In this document: positions 51,221 to 60,366 of the stretch, piece after piece
Position numbering within the stretch: the stretch's first letter is position 1
How the letters are laid out: every line of letters starts with the position of its first letter
Assembly: GCF_001614315.2 (NCBI RefSeq)
Contig: NZ_LVEG02000005.1
Location: forward strand, 186,001 to 250,000
Direction: 5' to 3'
Length of the DNA stretch: 64,000 nt
Source of the DNA: Halofilum ochraceum
GTDB lineage: Bacteria > Pseudomonadota > Gammaproteobacteria > XJ16 > Halofilaceae
The notes under the pieces: model-generated
Told to the model about the DNA's origin: nothing
The model's database searches: none
Seen by the model: the letters and a program-made list of their open reading frames with translations, nothing else
Program-made: the position numbers and the translations under genes

Positions 51221-52333
51221 TTAGTGTGTGATGTAATCCTCGATCTCGAGACCGAAGCCCGCGATGCCGTGGAAAATCTTGGGTGCGCTCATCAGATGCA
51301 TACGGCGCACGCCGAGATCCGACAGGATCTGTGCGCCGATGCCATAGGTGCGCAGGTCTTCGGGGGCCTCGCGCTGGCGCTCCTGCTCAGGCTGCCCGCC
51401 CGACATCTGATATTGATGGATACGCTGCACGAGGTCGCGCGCGTTTTCGGGCTTGCGCAGGATCACGACGACGCCGTCATCCTCCATATCGGCCACGCGC
51501 TGCATGGCGTCGTGCAGGGGCCAGCCACAGCCATGCTTCGCGCCAAGCGTATCGCAGAGCAGGTTCTCGACATGCACGCGCACATTGACCGGTCGATCGG
51601 GTGAGATATGCCCTTTGACCAGCGCCAGATGGAGGCCGTTCTCGATCGTGTCCTGATAGGCGTAGAGCCGGAACTCGCCGAATTGGGTCGGGAACTCCGT
51701 TTCGGCTACGCACTCGAGCGTCTTCTCATGCTGCATGCGGTAGCGGATGAGGTCCTCGATGGTCCCGATCTTGATGCCGTGCTGCTGCGCGAATTTCTCC
51801 AGGTCCGGGCGCCGGGCCATGGTGCCGTCGTCGTTGAGGATCTCGACGATGACGGCCGCGGGGTGGCGGCCTGCCAGTCGCGCCAGGTCACAGCCGGCCT
51901 CGGTGTGACCCGCCCGGGTAATGACACCGCCGGTCTGCGCCATGAGCGGGAAGATGTGGCCGGGCTGTACGAGATCCTCGGGGCGCGCTTCCTCGGCGAC
52001 CGCGGCCTGGACGGTACGCGCCCGATCCGCGGCCGAGATGCCGGTCGTCACACCCTCCGCGGCCTCGATCGAGACCGTGAAATTCGTCCGGTGTGCCGCC
52101 TGGTTGTCGCTGACCATCAGAGGCAGGCGCAATTGCTGACAGCGCTCGCGCGTGAGGGTCAGGCAGATCAGACCGCGCCCGTGCATCGACATGAAATTGA
52201 TGTCCTGCGGCCCGACCGCCTCGGCGGCCATGACGAGATCGCCCTCGTTCTCGCGATCCTCGTCGTCCATGATGATGACCATCCGCCCGCGGCGGATGTC
52301 TTCAATGATCTCTTCGATCGGGTCGAGCTGCAT
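51221..52333 (-). CDS. ribB: DHBP synthase with degenerate GTP cyclohydrolase II domain (RibBX type)
   Basis: 370 aa from the ATG at 52333 (GAGGGG upstream); an ATG at 52360 is possible. Residues 1-200 are RibB, which makes 3,4-dihydroxy-2-butanone 4-phosphate from ribulose 5-phosphate: [16 protein letters not shown] and [13 protein letters not shown] are intact. The C-terminal half is related to GTP cyclohydrolase II, but the zinc ligands C-x10-C-x-C are mostly gone: the segment reads [19 protein letters not shown], keeping only the last cysteine position. The second activity is thus probably lost, as in known RibBX hybrids. Confidence 0.88.
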   Translation of the reverse strand: MQLDPIEEIIEDIRRGRMVIIMDDEDRENEGDLVMAAEAVGPQDINFMSMHGRGLICLTLTRERCQQLRLPLMVSDNQAAHRTNFTVSIEAAEGVTTGISAADRARTVQAAVAEEARPEDLVQPGHIFPLMAQTGGVITRAGHTEAGCDLARLAGRHPAAVIVEILNDDGTMARRPDLEKFAQQHGIKIGTIEDLIRYRMQHEKTLECVAETEFPTQFGEFRLYAYQDTIENGLHLALVKGHISPDRPVNVRVHVENLLCDTLGAKHGCGWPLHDAMQRVADMEDDGVVVILRKPENARDLVQRIHQYQMSGGQPEQERQREAPEDLRTYGIGAQILSDLGVRRMHLMSAPKIFHGIAGFGLEIEDYITH

Positions 52334-52461
52334 GTTCCCCTCGTCGGATCGGGCCGCCAACGGCGATGGCGCTGACTGCGGGACCGGCCCGCGCCGGTCG
52401 CGCGAGCGCGGCAGGTTACACCGCGGGCGGTGTTGTTGCCAGTAGGCGAATCGCCCTGACC

Positions 52462-53136
52462 TCAGTGCGCTTTCGGGTCGGTCGCGTCATCCGCGAATCC
52501 GGTCCGCGCGAGCGTTTCGCGCGTGATACCGGCGGCCGGCGCATCGCCGCCCGTCAGCAGCCTCTCCAGGTAGCGGGCGATCAGGTCGACCTCGATATTG
52601 ACCGGATCGCCCGGCGCGCAGTCGGCGAGCGTCGTCATCGCCATCGTGTGCGGGACGATATTGACGCCGAATACGGCCCCGTCCACCTCATTGACCGTCA
52701 GGCTGATGCCGTCGACGCAGATGGACCCTTTCGGTGCGACGTAGCGCGCGAGCGTGTCCGGTACCCGGATCAGCAGGCGCCACGACTGCCCGTCCGCCTC
52801 GCGGCCGACGATCTCGCCGAGCCCGTCGACATGACCGGAGACCAAGTGACCGCCGAGCCGCGTGGTGGGCAGCAATGCGCGTTCCAGATTCACCCGGTCG
52901 CCCACGCCCCGCCCGCCAAGGCTCGTGTGCGCCAGTGTCTCGGCGGATACATCGGCATGGAAGCCGGTCGCGTCCGGGTCAACGGCGGTCAGACAGGTCC
53001 CCGCGACGGCGATGCTGTCGCCGGGCTGCAGGTCGCGCATCAGCTCCGCGCCGGGCTCGATGCGCAGGCGCCGGTCGCGCCCGTGCGAATCGACCCGCGC
53101 GATGTGGCCTACGGCCTCGACCAGTCCGGTAAACAT
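52462..53136 (-). CDS. ribE: Riboflavin synthase alpha chain
   Basis: 224 aa. RibE converts two lumazine molecules to riboflavin. Two lumazine-binding repeats are seen: MFTGLVEAVGHIA with DSIAVAGTCLTAV, and GHLVSGHVDGLGEIV with GSICVDGISLTVNEV. The C-terminal NIEVDLIARYLERLL is also typical. There is a gap of about 100 bp before ribB in which I see no FMN riboswitch. Confidence 0.95.
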   Translation of the reverse strand: MFTGLVEAVGHIARVDSHGRDRRLRIEPGAELMRDLQPGDSIAVAGTCLTAVDPDATGFHADVSAETLAHTSLGGRGVGDRVNLERALLPTTRLGGHLVSGHVDGLGEIVGREADGQSWRLLIRVPDTLARYVAPKGSICVDGISLTVNEVDGAVFGVNIVPHTMAMTTLADCAPGDPVNIEVDLIARYLERLLTGGDAPAAGITRETLARTGFADDATDPKAH

Positions 53137-53139
53137 GCT

Positions 53140-53736
53140 CTACTCCTCCACAACGGGATTGCGCAGCCTGAAACTGCGGCGGGTCAGTGGCAGACCGCTG
53201 CCCGCATCGAACTCTGCGCCGGCGGCGACCCCCGCTTCGGCCACTGCCTCGGCCGATTCCGCGCCGCCATAACAGGCATGCATCGCGCCCAGGGCATACT
53301 CGGCGCCGGAGCCGATCGCCCAGAAACGGGCGTACTCGTAGATCTCGCGCAGGGCGTAGACACCAAAGATGCCGTCCGGGCCCGCGATGAGCGCGTCGAT
53401 CCGCGAGGATTCGTAGGGATCGGTCTCGTCGCCGTTGTCTTCTTTGGGATTCAGGAAATAGTGTTCCTTTAATTCCGAATGCAGACGCCGAAAGGATTCA
53501 AATATCGACAGGCGGTCACGTAAATCAAACCGCACGCGCCGTTCGCGCAGCACACTGTCGAGCACGAGCGAATGCGCGGCGCTGCCCACAATCGCCATGG
53601 CGCCGTCCTCGACCGTCTGCAGCTTGTCACTGAAGCGGTCGTAGCGGGCGGTCTGTTTCTGCTCACCGAACGTGGTCAGTGAGTCCGCGGCGATACAGGC
53701 CGTGGAGCCGAGGCGAACGGCGACAACGGTGGACAT
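53140..53736 (-). CDS. Proteasome-like (HslV-fold) Ntn hydrolase family protein
   Basis: 198 aa. The N-terminus MSTVVAVRLGSTACIAADSL resembles the start of HslV and 20S beta subunits, where the residue after processing acts as nucleophile; here Ser2 or Thr3 could serve. Later WAIGSGAEYALGAMHACYGG and AEAVAEAGVAAG follow the HslV pattern GSGGxYAxAAAxAL and a helix pair. It is longer in the middle than HslV (FLNPKEDNGDETDPYES insertion). No HslU-type ATPase lies nearby. It is encoded between ribD and ribE with gaps of 3-5 bp, so co-transcribed with riboflavin genes. Substrate unknown. Confidence 0.7.
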   Translation of the reverse strand: MSTVVAVRLGSTACIAADSLTTFGEQKQTARYDRFSDKLQTVEDGAMAIVGSAAHSLVLDSVLRERRVRFDLRDRLSIFESFRRLHSELKEHYFLNPKEDNGDETDPYESSRIDALIAGPDGIFGVYALREIYEYARFWAIGSGAEYALGAMHACYGGAESAEAVAEAGVAAGAEFDAGSGLPLTRRSFRLRNPVVEE

Positions 53737-53741
53737 GGTGC

Positions 53742-54878
53742 TTACTCCCGATCGATCAGCGGCAATGCATGGATACGCAGATCGCCGCCGACGTGGCGGA
53801 CCTCGCGCAGGTGCAGCCGCGTGCGCTCGGCCATCGACGCCAGCGGGGTTATGGCGAACAGCCCGCGCGCGCTGTCGCCAAGCACCTGGGGCGCCATGTA
53901 GACGATGAGTTCATCGACATAGCTGGTCTCCAGCAGGCGACCGCAAAGCGTCGGACCGGCCTCGACGTGGACCTCGTTGACCTCGCGCCGACCCAGTTCC
54001 GCGAACAGCGCCGCCGGGTCGACGCCGTGATCGTCGCGGTCGCCCGGCAGCGGCACGATCTCGGCGCCGCGGGCCTGCAGGGCCGCCGCCGAGGCGGTTT
54101 CCGCGGAGCGCGTAAAAATCACCACCCGCTCATGCAGATCGAACAGACGTGCCGTCGGCGGAACCGTAAGGCCGGAGTCCACGATCGCGACCCAGGGCGA
54201 ACGCATGGCGGAAGGTGCCTCGTCTTCCGGCAGGCGGACCGTCAGCGCGGGATCGTCTGCGGCGACCGTGCCGCGGCCGGTCAGAATACAGGAGGCCCGT
54301 GCGCGCCAGCGGTGCACGTCCGTGCGGGCGTCCGCGCCGGTGATCCAGCGACTCTCGCCGGAGGCCAGCGCCGTGCGGCCGTCGAGGCTCATCGCCATCT
54401 TGATCCGTATCCACGGCCGCCCGGTCGCCATCCGCTTCACGAACCCGATATTGAGCGCTCGTGCATCCGGGGCGGACGCATCGAGTCGCTCGACCGCGAT
54501 CCCGGCCTCCGCGAGGTGGCCCGCGCCGGCACCGGATACCCGGGGATTCGGATCCCGCAGGGCATAGACGACGCGCGCCACACCCGCATCGATCAATGCA
54601 TCCGTGCAGGGCGGTGTGCGCCCGTGGTGGCAACAGGGCTCGAGCGTGACATAGACGGTCGCACCGGCCGCGGCCTCACCCGCCATCCCGAGCGCGGCCA
54701 CTTCCGCATGCGGCTCACCGACGCGCGCATGAAAGCCCTCACCGACCACCCGGCCGTCACGCACGACCACGCAGCCGACGCGCGGATTCGGGTCGGTCGT
54801 GTAGAGACCGCGCTGCGCGAGCCGCAGCGCCCGGGCCATCCAGGCGGTGTCGGTGCCGCTGGCCATGGACTCAGCCAT
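53742..54878 (-). CDS. ribD: Bifunctional riboflavin deaminase/reductase
   Basis: 378 aa from the ATG at 54878, which overlaps the nrdR stop; ATG 54866 is an alternative. The deaminase domain has [23 protein letters not shown] and the zinc ligands in [16 protein letters not shown]. The reductase domain contains [28 protein letters not shown] and [12 protein letters not shown]. It catalyses the second and third steps of riboflavin synthesis. Confidence 0.94.
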   Translation of the reverse strand: MAESMASGTDTAWMARALRLAQRGLYTTDPNPRVGCVVVRDGRVVGEGFHARVGEPHAEVAALGMAGEAAAGATVYVTLEPCCHHGRTPPCTDALIDAGVARVVYALRDPNPRVSGAGAGHLAEAGIAVERLDASAPDARALNIGFVKRMATGRPWIRIKMAMSLDGRTALASGESRWITGADARTDVHRWRARASCILTGRGTVAADDPALTVRLPEDEAPSAMRSPWVAIVDSGLTVPPTARLFDLHERVVIFTRSAETASAAALQARGAEIVPLPGDRDDHGVDPAALFAELGRREVNEVHVEAGPTLCGRLLETSYVDELIVYMAPQVLGDSARGLFAITPLASMAERTRLHLREVRHVGGDLRIHALPLIDRE

Positions 54879-55386
54879 CCTCTCCGAGTCCCGGCAGGCC
54901 AAGCTGCGGGCGCGTGTCATCCCGCGGGTCCGGTTCACGCTCCAGGCGTTCGATCTCCTGACGGAAGGCGGCCACGTCCTCGAATTCCCGGTATACCGAG
55001 GCGAAGCGGATATACGCGACCTGGTCCAGGCGCCGCAGTTCCTCCATCACCCAGTCGCCGAGGCGGCGGGAATCGATCTCGCGCTCGCCATTGGCCCGCA
55101 GGCGCCGTCGGATGCGGTCCACGGCCGCGTCGATCGCCACGGTTTCGACCGGGCGTTTCTCCAGGGCCCGCATCACGCCGGCCCGGAGCTTGTCCACCGA
55201 GAACGTCTCGCGCGAGCCATCCCGCTTCACGATCCGCGGCAGGGCCAGATCGACGGCGCTCTCATACGTCGTGAAACGTTCGCCGCAGGCCGCGCATTCA
55301 CGGCGCCGGCGAACCTGCTCGCCCTCGTTCGCGAGGCGCGAATCGATCACGCGGGTCTCGGCGTGGTGACAGAAGGGACACTGCAT
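54871..55386 (-). CDS. nrdR: Transcriptional repressor NrdR
   Basis: 171 aa. A zinc ribbon ([17 protein letters not shown], then [12 protein letters not shown]) is followed by an ATP-cone ([19 protein letters not shown]). NrdR represses ribonucleotide reductase genes when dATP is high. It is the first gene of the riboflavin operon, as in E. coli, with a start only 70 bp from the divergent outer-membrane protein gene. Confidence 0.95.
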   Translation of the reverse strand: MQCPFCHHAETRVIDSRLANEGEQVRRRRECAACGERFTTYESAVDLALPRIVKRDGSRETFSVDKLRAGVMRALEKRPVETVAIDAAVDRIRRRLRANGEREIDSRRLGDWVMEELRRLDQVAYIRFASVYREFEDVAAFRQEIERLEREPDPRDDTRPQLGLPGLGEDG

Positions 55387-55456
55387 GGATGGCGTCGGGT
55401 TCCGGAGCGACTGAAGCGCGTTGAAGTATACGCGTCGAAGCGCCTATTCTGCACGG

Positions 55457-56203
55457 ATGAACGCTATATCTGGTGGCTGCTCCGGCCGGGCGCCCTGGCG
55501 CCTGGGCTGCATCGGGTTTTGCCTGCTGGCCTTCAGCACGCTGGCAGCGGCCGACGTGTCGGTACGCGGGCGCATAGGCGGTACCGTGGGCGGCGACCCG
55601 CAACCGGGTCTCGGCATCAACCTGCACGTCGAACGCACGGATCTCGACGTGCGCTACGACGATGGCAGCGCCGGCGACCGGCTGGAGGTCGGCCGTATCG
55701 GCGTCACCCTGTTCGAGTCTCCGGTGCCGGGTGTGCGCCTGGGCGTGTCCATCGGTCGTCAGGGGATCAGCCAGAGCGGACGTTCGACGACGGCGGGTCT
55801 CGACCCGGCCGGGTACTTTGTCGGCCTCGACGCCCTGGGGCGATGGGCTGTCACCCGGCGGCTGAGCCTGGAGCTCGGCGGACGGGTCGGTTACGCCGAG
55901 GCCGATGACAGCAGCGGCACGGAAACGGTCGATCTCGACTGGTGGAGCGCTACCCTGCGGCCGGCGGCGGCGATCACGCTGGGGAATCGCGTCGAACTCC
56001 GGGCCGGTCTGCGGGCCCAGTGGCTCGACGGCGATGAGCGCGTGACCGGCGCTACACGCTCGACGGTCGGCTTCCGCGAGGACCGGGTCACGGGGGGATT
56101 CGTCGGCATCGGTCTGCTGACCGGCAATGGCGGCCGCGTGCATCTACGCGCGGATACGGGCGCGGCCCGCGGGTTGCAGCTCGTGTTCGAGCGGCGTTAC
56201 TGA
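55457..56203 (+). CDS. Predicted outer-membrane beta-barrel protein
   Basis: 248 aa from the ATG at 55457. Residues 1-32 form a signal peptide (LGCIGFCLLAFSTLAAA). The mature part is a series of alternating amphipathic strands (GDRLEVGRIGVTLFES, VRLGVSIGRQG, LSLELGGRVGYAE, VELRAGLRAQWLD) and ends in FERRY with a terminal tyrosine, the usual signal for the Bam machinery. About 8-10 strands fit a small barrel. The family is not known to me. It ends 5 bp before the convergent acyl-CoA dehydrogenase stop. Confidence 0.75.
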   Translation: MNAISGGCSGRAPWRLGCIGFCLLAFSTLAAADVSVRGRIGGTVGGDPQPGLGINLHVERTDLDVRYDDGSAGDRLEVGRIGVTLFESPVPGVRLGVSIGRQGISQSGRSTTAGLDPAGYFVGLDALGRWAVTRRLSLELGGRVGYAEADDSSGTETVDLDWWSATLRPAAAITLGNRVELRAGLRAQWLDGDERVTGATRSTVGFREDRVTGGFVGIGLLTGNGGRVHLRADTGAARGLQLVFERRY

Positions 56204-56207
56204 GCGT

Positions 56208-57647
56208 TCACCGTGCCGCCGCCAGGGCGCTGGCGGTCCATTCGGCGAAGCCGCGGAACACGGGCTCGACCTCCGCCTCCCGCTCCGCCCGCGGACGTGC
56301 CAGCAGCGCGTCGATGTCGGCCCGTTGTCGGTCGGCGCCGGCCGGGTCGCCAAGCCACCGGATCAGGTCTTCGTGCACGCCTTCCCGGGCCATCACGGCA
56401 AGGCCATCGAGCATCTGCCGATGGGGCGTGCCTTCCCAGACCGACAGCACCAGCGCCTCACGCAGGAGCCGTTCGATCCCGTAATCGACGATCAGCCCGT
56501 TGCCGCCATGGGCCTCGATCGCCCAGCGCCCGGCCGCGACCGCCTGCTCCGCCGTCCAGTACTTGGCGAGGTGGGCGAGCAGCCGGAACCGGTGATAACG
56601 CTGACTGTAGGGCGGCGTCTCCTGCCAGACGGCGTCGAGTTCGCCGGCCGCGGCCCAGGCCAGCGCGGATGCCTCACGGAAGCGCCGGCACCGGTCCTCG
56701 AATTGCCGCCGGAACAGCGGCTGTTCGATCAGCGGCTGGCCGAAGACGATCCGCTCGCGCGCGAACGCCAGGGTCTCCGCCAGTGCGCGCTGCAGCAACG
56801 CGGCACTGGCGATGCTGTTCGCCACCCGCGAGACGTTCAGCACCTCCATGATGAGGTAGATGCCCTGCCCCGGGTCTCCGACTGGACGGGCTTCACTGCC
56901 TTCGAGACCGATCTCGCCGGTCGCCACGGAACGGGTCGCGATCTTGTCTTTCAGGCGCCGGATCCGGAAATTGAGCGACTGGTCCGCGGCGAGGCGCGGG
57001 ACCGCGAACAGCGCGAGGCCGTGTACCCCGGTCGGCGCATCTGCAGGGCGCGCCGCCACCAGCGCGAGTTCGGCGTCGGCGTTGCTCGCGAAATGCTTTT
57101 CTCCGGTCAGGCGCCAGCCGTCGCCGGCCGGATCGGCGCGGGTCTCGACGCCCGCACCGAGATCGGAACCGCCAGCGGCCTCGGTCATCCAGGTGGCGCC
57201 CTGCCACACGGAACCGTCGCGTCGGGTCAGACGCCCGATCCAGTCGGAAGTGCCCGGGCCGCCATACTTCTCGAGCGCGACCAGCGTCGCCAGCGACACC
57301 GTGTGGGGACAGTAGAGCCCGGGATCGAAGAAACTCGTGACATAACCGACACGATAGCCGGGCAACAGCGACCCGGTCTCGTGCGTGGCCGCGACCGTGC
57401 CCTCGGCATAGCCGCGCAGCAGCATGTCGCGATAGCCCGCAGACCAGCACACCCGATCGATCCGGCGACCGATCCGGTCATGCAACTGCAGACGGGCCCC
57501 ACCGACGCGATCCACATCCCGGGAGATCGCTTCGCCGTGTGCGTGCCACCACTGCGCGTAGCGCTGTAGACGCTCGCGCTCGCCGTCGCCCGCACAGCCG
57601 TCGACTGCATGGTCGGCCGGTGAGTCCAGCGTATCCACGACCGTCAT
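56208..57647 (-). CDS. Acyl-CoA dehydrogenase family protein
   Basis: 479 aa. FAD/substrate motif MTEAAGGSDLGA and a W-R-L-T-G-E-K-H-F-A-S-N segment are typical of the AidB-like/long ACAD subfamily. The C-terminal part contains AHGGNGLIVDYGIERLLREALVLSVWEGTPHRQMLD, with the ACAD-like EGT region. It probably oxidises an acyl-CoA with an electron-transfer flavoprotein; substrate unclear. The N-terminal 100 residues (RYAQWWHAHGEAI) resemble AidB-like proteins. It stands alone. Confidence 0.82.
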   Translation of the reverse strand: MTVVDTLDSPADHAVDGCAGDGERERLQRYAQWWHAHGEAISRDVDRVGGARLQLHDRIGRRIDRVCWSAGYRDMLLRGYAEGTVAATHETGSLLPGYRVGYVTSFFDPGLYCPHTVSLATLVALEKYGGPGTSDWIGRLTRRDGSVWQGATWMTEAAGGSDLGAGVETRADPAGDGWRLTGEKHFASNADAELALVAARPADAPTGVHGLALFAVPRLAADQSLNFRIRRLKDKIATRSVATGEIGLEGSEARPVGDPGQGIYLIMEVLNVSRVANSIASAALLQRALAETLAFARERIVFGQPLIEQPLFRRQFEDRCRRFREASALAWAAAGELDAVWQETPPYSQRYHRFRLLAHLAKYWTAEQAVAAGRWAIEAHGGNGLIVDYGIERLLREALVLSVWEGTPHRQMLDGLAVMAREGVHEDLIRWLGDPAGADRQRADIDALLARPRAEREAEVEPVFRGFAEWTASALAAAR

Positions 57648-57718
57648 GGCTGCACCTCCACCCGCGACCGCGGTGTCGCTGCCGGTTCAGGGCAATCCGA
57701 TCCCGCGGTGACCGGTCT

Positions 57719-58777
57719 CTATCCGGCCGCAGGTTCCGCGGCCGGCCGACCGAAGAAATACCCCTGCATCATGTCAACGCCCAGCGTCCGCATGAAATCG
57801 CGCTGAGAGGCCGTCTCGACCCCCTCGGCAAGCACACGGCGTCCCCGGGAGCGGGCAAGCCCGATGATTGCACGGCAGACCTCGGCATGCCCTTCCGACT
57901 GATCGGCACGGGAGACCACACCGCGATCGATCTTGATCAGGTCCGGATCCAGATCCGCCATCAGCGAGAGTCCGGAATAGCCGGCTCCGAGGTCATCCAG
58001 CGCCGCCTGAAAACCATGTTTTCGGTAATAGCACAGGATGTCTCGGAGGTGATCGTGGTCCTCGATGGCCTCGGTCTCGACCACCTCGAAGACGATCTGC
58101 TCCGGGCGCAATCCGGTTCCCTCGATCGCGCCCACGGTGGTCCGGAGACAGAACTCCGGCTCATAGATCACGCTCGGCAGGAAATTGATCAGGAACAGGT
58201 GGTCGTCGCCGACCCCGCTCGCCGCGGCCCGGGCGATATGGATCTCCCGGCAGACGCGGTCGAACATGAACAGCAGGTTCTCATCCCGGGCCCAGCCGAT
58301 CAGTTCCCCCGGGGAAATCAGACGTCCGTCGTCCGGATGGTGGGCCCGTACCAGACACTCGTGCCCCACAACGGTTTCAGAGCGGCCGTCGACCACGGGC
58401 TGGAACCATGTTTCCAGCGCACGGGCCTCGAGCAACCCGGCCAGCGGACTGTCCTGGCGTGGGACGAATTCGGTCATGGGTTCCGCACGCAGCAGACGCC
58501 CGGTCTGCTCGCGCAATGCGGTATCTTCCAGCCAGGTCGCCCGGATTTCGCGCGCGCCGCGCTCGCCGACGAGCCCGGCGACCAGATCGAAAATCCCGGA
58601 AACACCGTCGAAGCGTGTGCCGGGGCCGACATCGGCGACGGCCGTGCCCAGCTCGTCATCCCATTCCCAGCCGAAGCGCTCGATCGCGTTTCCCAGTTCC
58701 GGGTTCTCGTCCACGAGCCGTCCGAATACGAGCCCGATACTCCGGCGACTGCTCTGACATGCGCAGGAATGCTGCAT
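57719..58777 (-). CDS. EAL-domain protein, probable c-di-GMP phosphodiesterase
   Basis: 352 aa. The N-terminal 115 residues are unknown. EAL domain from about residue 130: TVVGHECLVRAH in place of EALLR (Glu kept, Ala to Cys), NFLPS, EVVETEAIED, ALDDLGAGYSGLSLMADLDPDLIKIDRGVV and VLAEGVET. The metal-binding Glu, Asn, Asp-Asp and Lys residues remain, so activity is plausible, but the ECL variant and altered LDDLGAG loop are unusual. No GGDEF domain. Confidence 0.83.
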   Translation of the reverse strand: MQHSCACQSSRRSIGLVFGRLVDENPELGNAIERFGWEWDDELGTAVADVGPGTRFDGVSGIFDLVAGLVGERGAREIRATWLEDTALREQTGRLLRAEPMTEFVPRQDSPLAGLLEARALETWFQPVVDGRSETVVGHECLVRAHHPDDGRLISPGELIGWARDENLLFMFDRVCREIHIARAAASGVGDDHLFLINFLPSVIYEPEFCLRTTVGAIEGTGLRPEQIVFEVVETEAIEDHDHLRDILCYYRKHGFQAALDDLGAGYSGLSLMADLDPDLIKIDRGVVSRADQSEGHAEVCRAIIGLARSRGRRVLAEGVETASQRDFMRTLGVDMMQGYFFGRPAAEPAAG

Positions 58778-58933
58778 TGCGATCCACTTGCTCCGGTTGG
58801 CGCGAGATATCCCGTGCGCAGGATAAACGCGGGTGGCTCATGGTTTCCATGCCCTCGAACGCGTGCCCGTAAAGCACCGCCCGGGCGTCTCCCACTCGAT
58901 CAACCATTCAGCAGGGCTTTGCGCGCCCACTAA

Positions 58934-59088
58934 GGAAACGCGAGCATTAACCATAACTAGAACGCTTTATAAACAGTAATTTACAATTACATTCCATATT
59001 TCACGTTAACTAAATAATCGTACACGTAAATCCCACCAGACACCACTATGCACAGAGTTCCAGGCGGGTGCCGCACGTGTTCGGCGTG
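58934..59088. other. AT-rich intergenic region
   Basis: About 155 bp upstream of the EAL gene and downstream of the glycosyltransferase. It is markedly AT-rich (for example AACGCTTTATAAACAG). It probably holds the EAL gene promoter. Confidence 0.4.
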
Positions 59089-60366
59089 TCAGCGGTTTTT
59101 GTGATCACGCTCGCGAAAGCTGCCGCTGGCCGAATCCGCCCGTGCGGAAATCAGTTCCCACTCCGCCTCGATTCGCCCCTGCAGACGATCCCACCAGCTC
59201 CAGTCATGGCCGGTCCGCACGCGCCTGCCGCCCAGTTCCGCGTACAGCTCCATGACCGAGCGCGCGCAGGTACTGCGGTCAAAGGCCTTCGCGGTCTCCC
59301 GGGCGGCCGGACCCCAGTCGGTGAGCACGGATTCATCCATCCCCTGTTCGAGGCTCGCGGCGAAATCCGCCACACTGCTCGCTTTAGCAAGAAGCCGGCC
59401 ATTCTCTCCGTCGACGACCACATCCCCGACCCCGGGCCCGTCGAGAGCGATTACGGGCAGGCCCGCGGCCATCGCCTCGGCGACCACCATGCCCTGGGTC
59501 TCGGTCAGCGACGCGAAGGCGAACGCGTCCATTGCCGCGTAGGCGTCACACAGCGTCGATCCGGTCAGCTTGCCGGTCATCAGCACCCGCTGGCTTACGC
59601 CCGCCCGGTCGAACAGCTGACGCAGTGCCTGGCTCCGCGCGCCATCGCCGACCAGCAGGAACCAGCGGTTTTCGCCGTTACGGAGCCAGTGAGCGACGCT
59701 TTCACCGAGGAAGTCGAGATTCTTCTCCCGTGCCAGGCGGCCGACGTGGCCCAGGACCATGGCATCCCCGGGTATCCCCCGCTCGCGGCGGAACGCGGGG
59801 CCGTCGGCGTCGGCGAACGCCCGCGTATCGATCCCGGTGGGAATCACCTCGATCCGCGACGCCACGCCGCGCGATCGCAACAGATGGGCGATGCCCCGGG
59901 ACGGCGCGATGACCGCGTCACAGCAATTCGCATAAGCCGTGGCGAGGTGGATCACGAATCGCTTGAGGGCCGGCGAATCGAGCGGGACGTAATGGGTGTA
60001 GTTCTCGTAGAGCGTGTGATGGGTGAAGATCAACGGCACGTCGTGGGCATAACTCCATCGCAGCGCCGCGTCGCCCAGCAGGAACGGATGGTGGCTGTGG
60101 ACGATATCGGGCCGGAAATCAGCGAGTTCCGAGGCGAGGAAGTGCGGCAGTGGGACCGGCACCGAGAAATCACTGCCATTGAAACGCTGCCATGCCGGTA
60201 CGCGCAGTATGCCCTGCTCCGTTTCGTGCTCGTCCCCCGGGAACCCGGGCGCAACCACGCGGACCTCATGCCCCGCGCCGCGGCATTCCTCCACCAGCGT
60301 CGACACCGAACCGGCCACTCCGCCGACGTGCGGGCGATAGGTATTGGTCAGCATGCAGATTTTCAT
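59089..60366 (-). CDS. GT4-family glycosyltransferase
   Basis: 425 aa from the ATG at 60366, which overlaps the end of the glycosidase gene; the frame is open further up but only inside that gene. The GT-B fold has N-terminal MKICMLTNTYRPHVGGVAGSV with the flexible glycine loop. The C-terminal half has VGRLAREKNLDFL and the EX7E motif in FASLTETQGMVVAEAMAAGLPV. It resembles diacylglycerol glucosyltransferases and mannosyltransferases (KRFVIHLATAYANCCDAVIAPS). Acceptor unknown. It is coupled to the glycosidase gene. Confidence 0.82.
   Translation of the reverse strand: MKICMLTNTYRPHVGGVAGSVSTLVEECRGAGHEVRVVAPGFPGDEHETEQGILRVPAWQRFNGSDFSVPVPLPHFLASELADFRPDIVHSHHPFLLGDAALRWSYAHDVPLIFTHHTLYENYTHYVPLDSPALKRFVIHLATAYANCCDAVIAPSRGIAHLLRSRGVASRIEVIPTGIDTRAFADADGPAFRRERGIPGDAMVLGHVGRLAREKNLDFLGESVAHWLRNGENRWFLLVGDGARSQALRQLFDRAGVSQRVLMTGKLTGSTLCDAYAAMDAFAFASLTETQGMVVAEAMAAGLPVIALDGPGVGDVVVDGENGRLLAKASSVADFAASLEQGMDESVLTDWGPAARETAKAFDRSTCARSVMELYAELGGRRVRTGHDWSWWDRLQGRIEAEWELISARADSASGSFRERDHKNR

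Noticed and set aside
52334-52461. FMN riboswitch before ribB
   Set aside because: The gap of about 100-130 bp shows no recognisable RFN-element conserved blocks.
53679-55274. 531-codon plus-strand frame over ribD and nrdR
   Set aside because: Antisense to two recognised genes; no start signal and no homology pattern.
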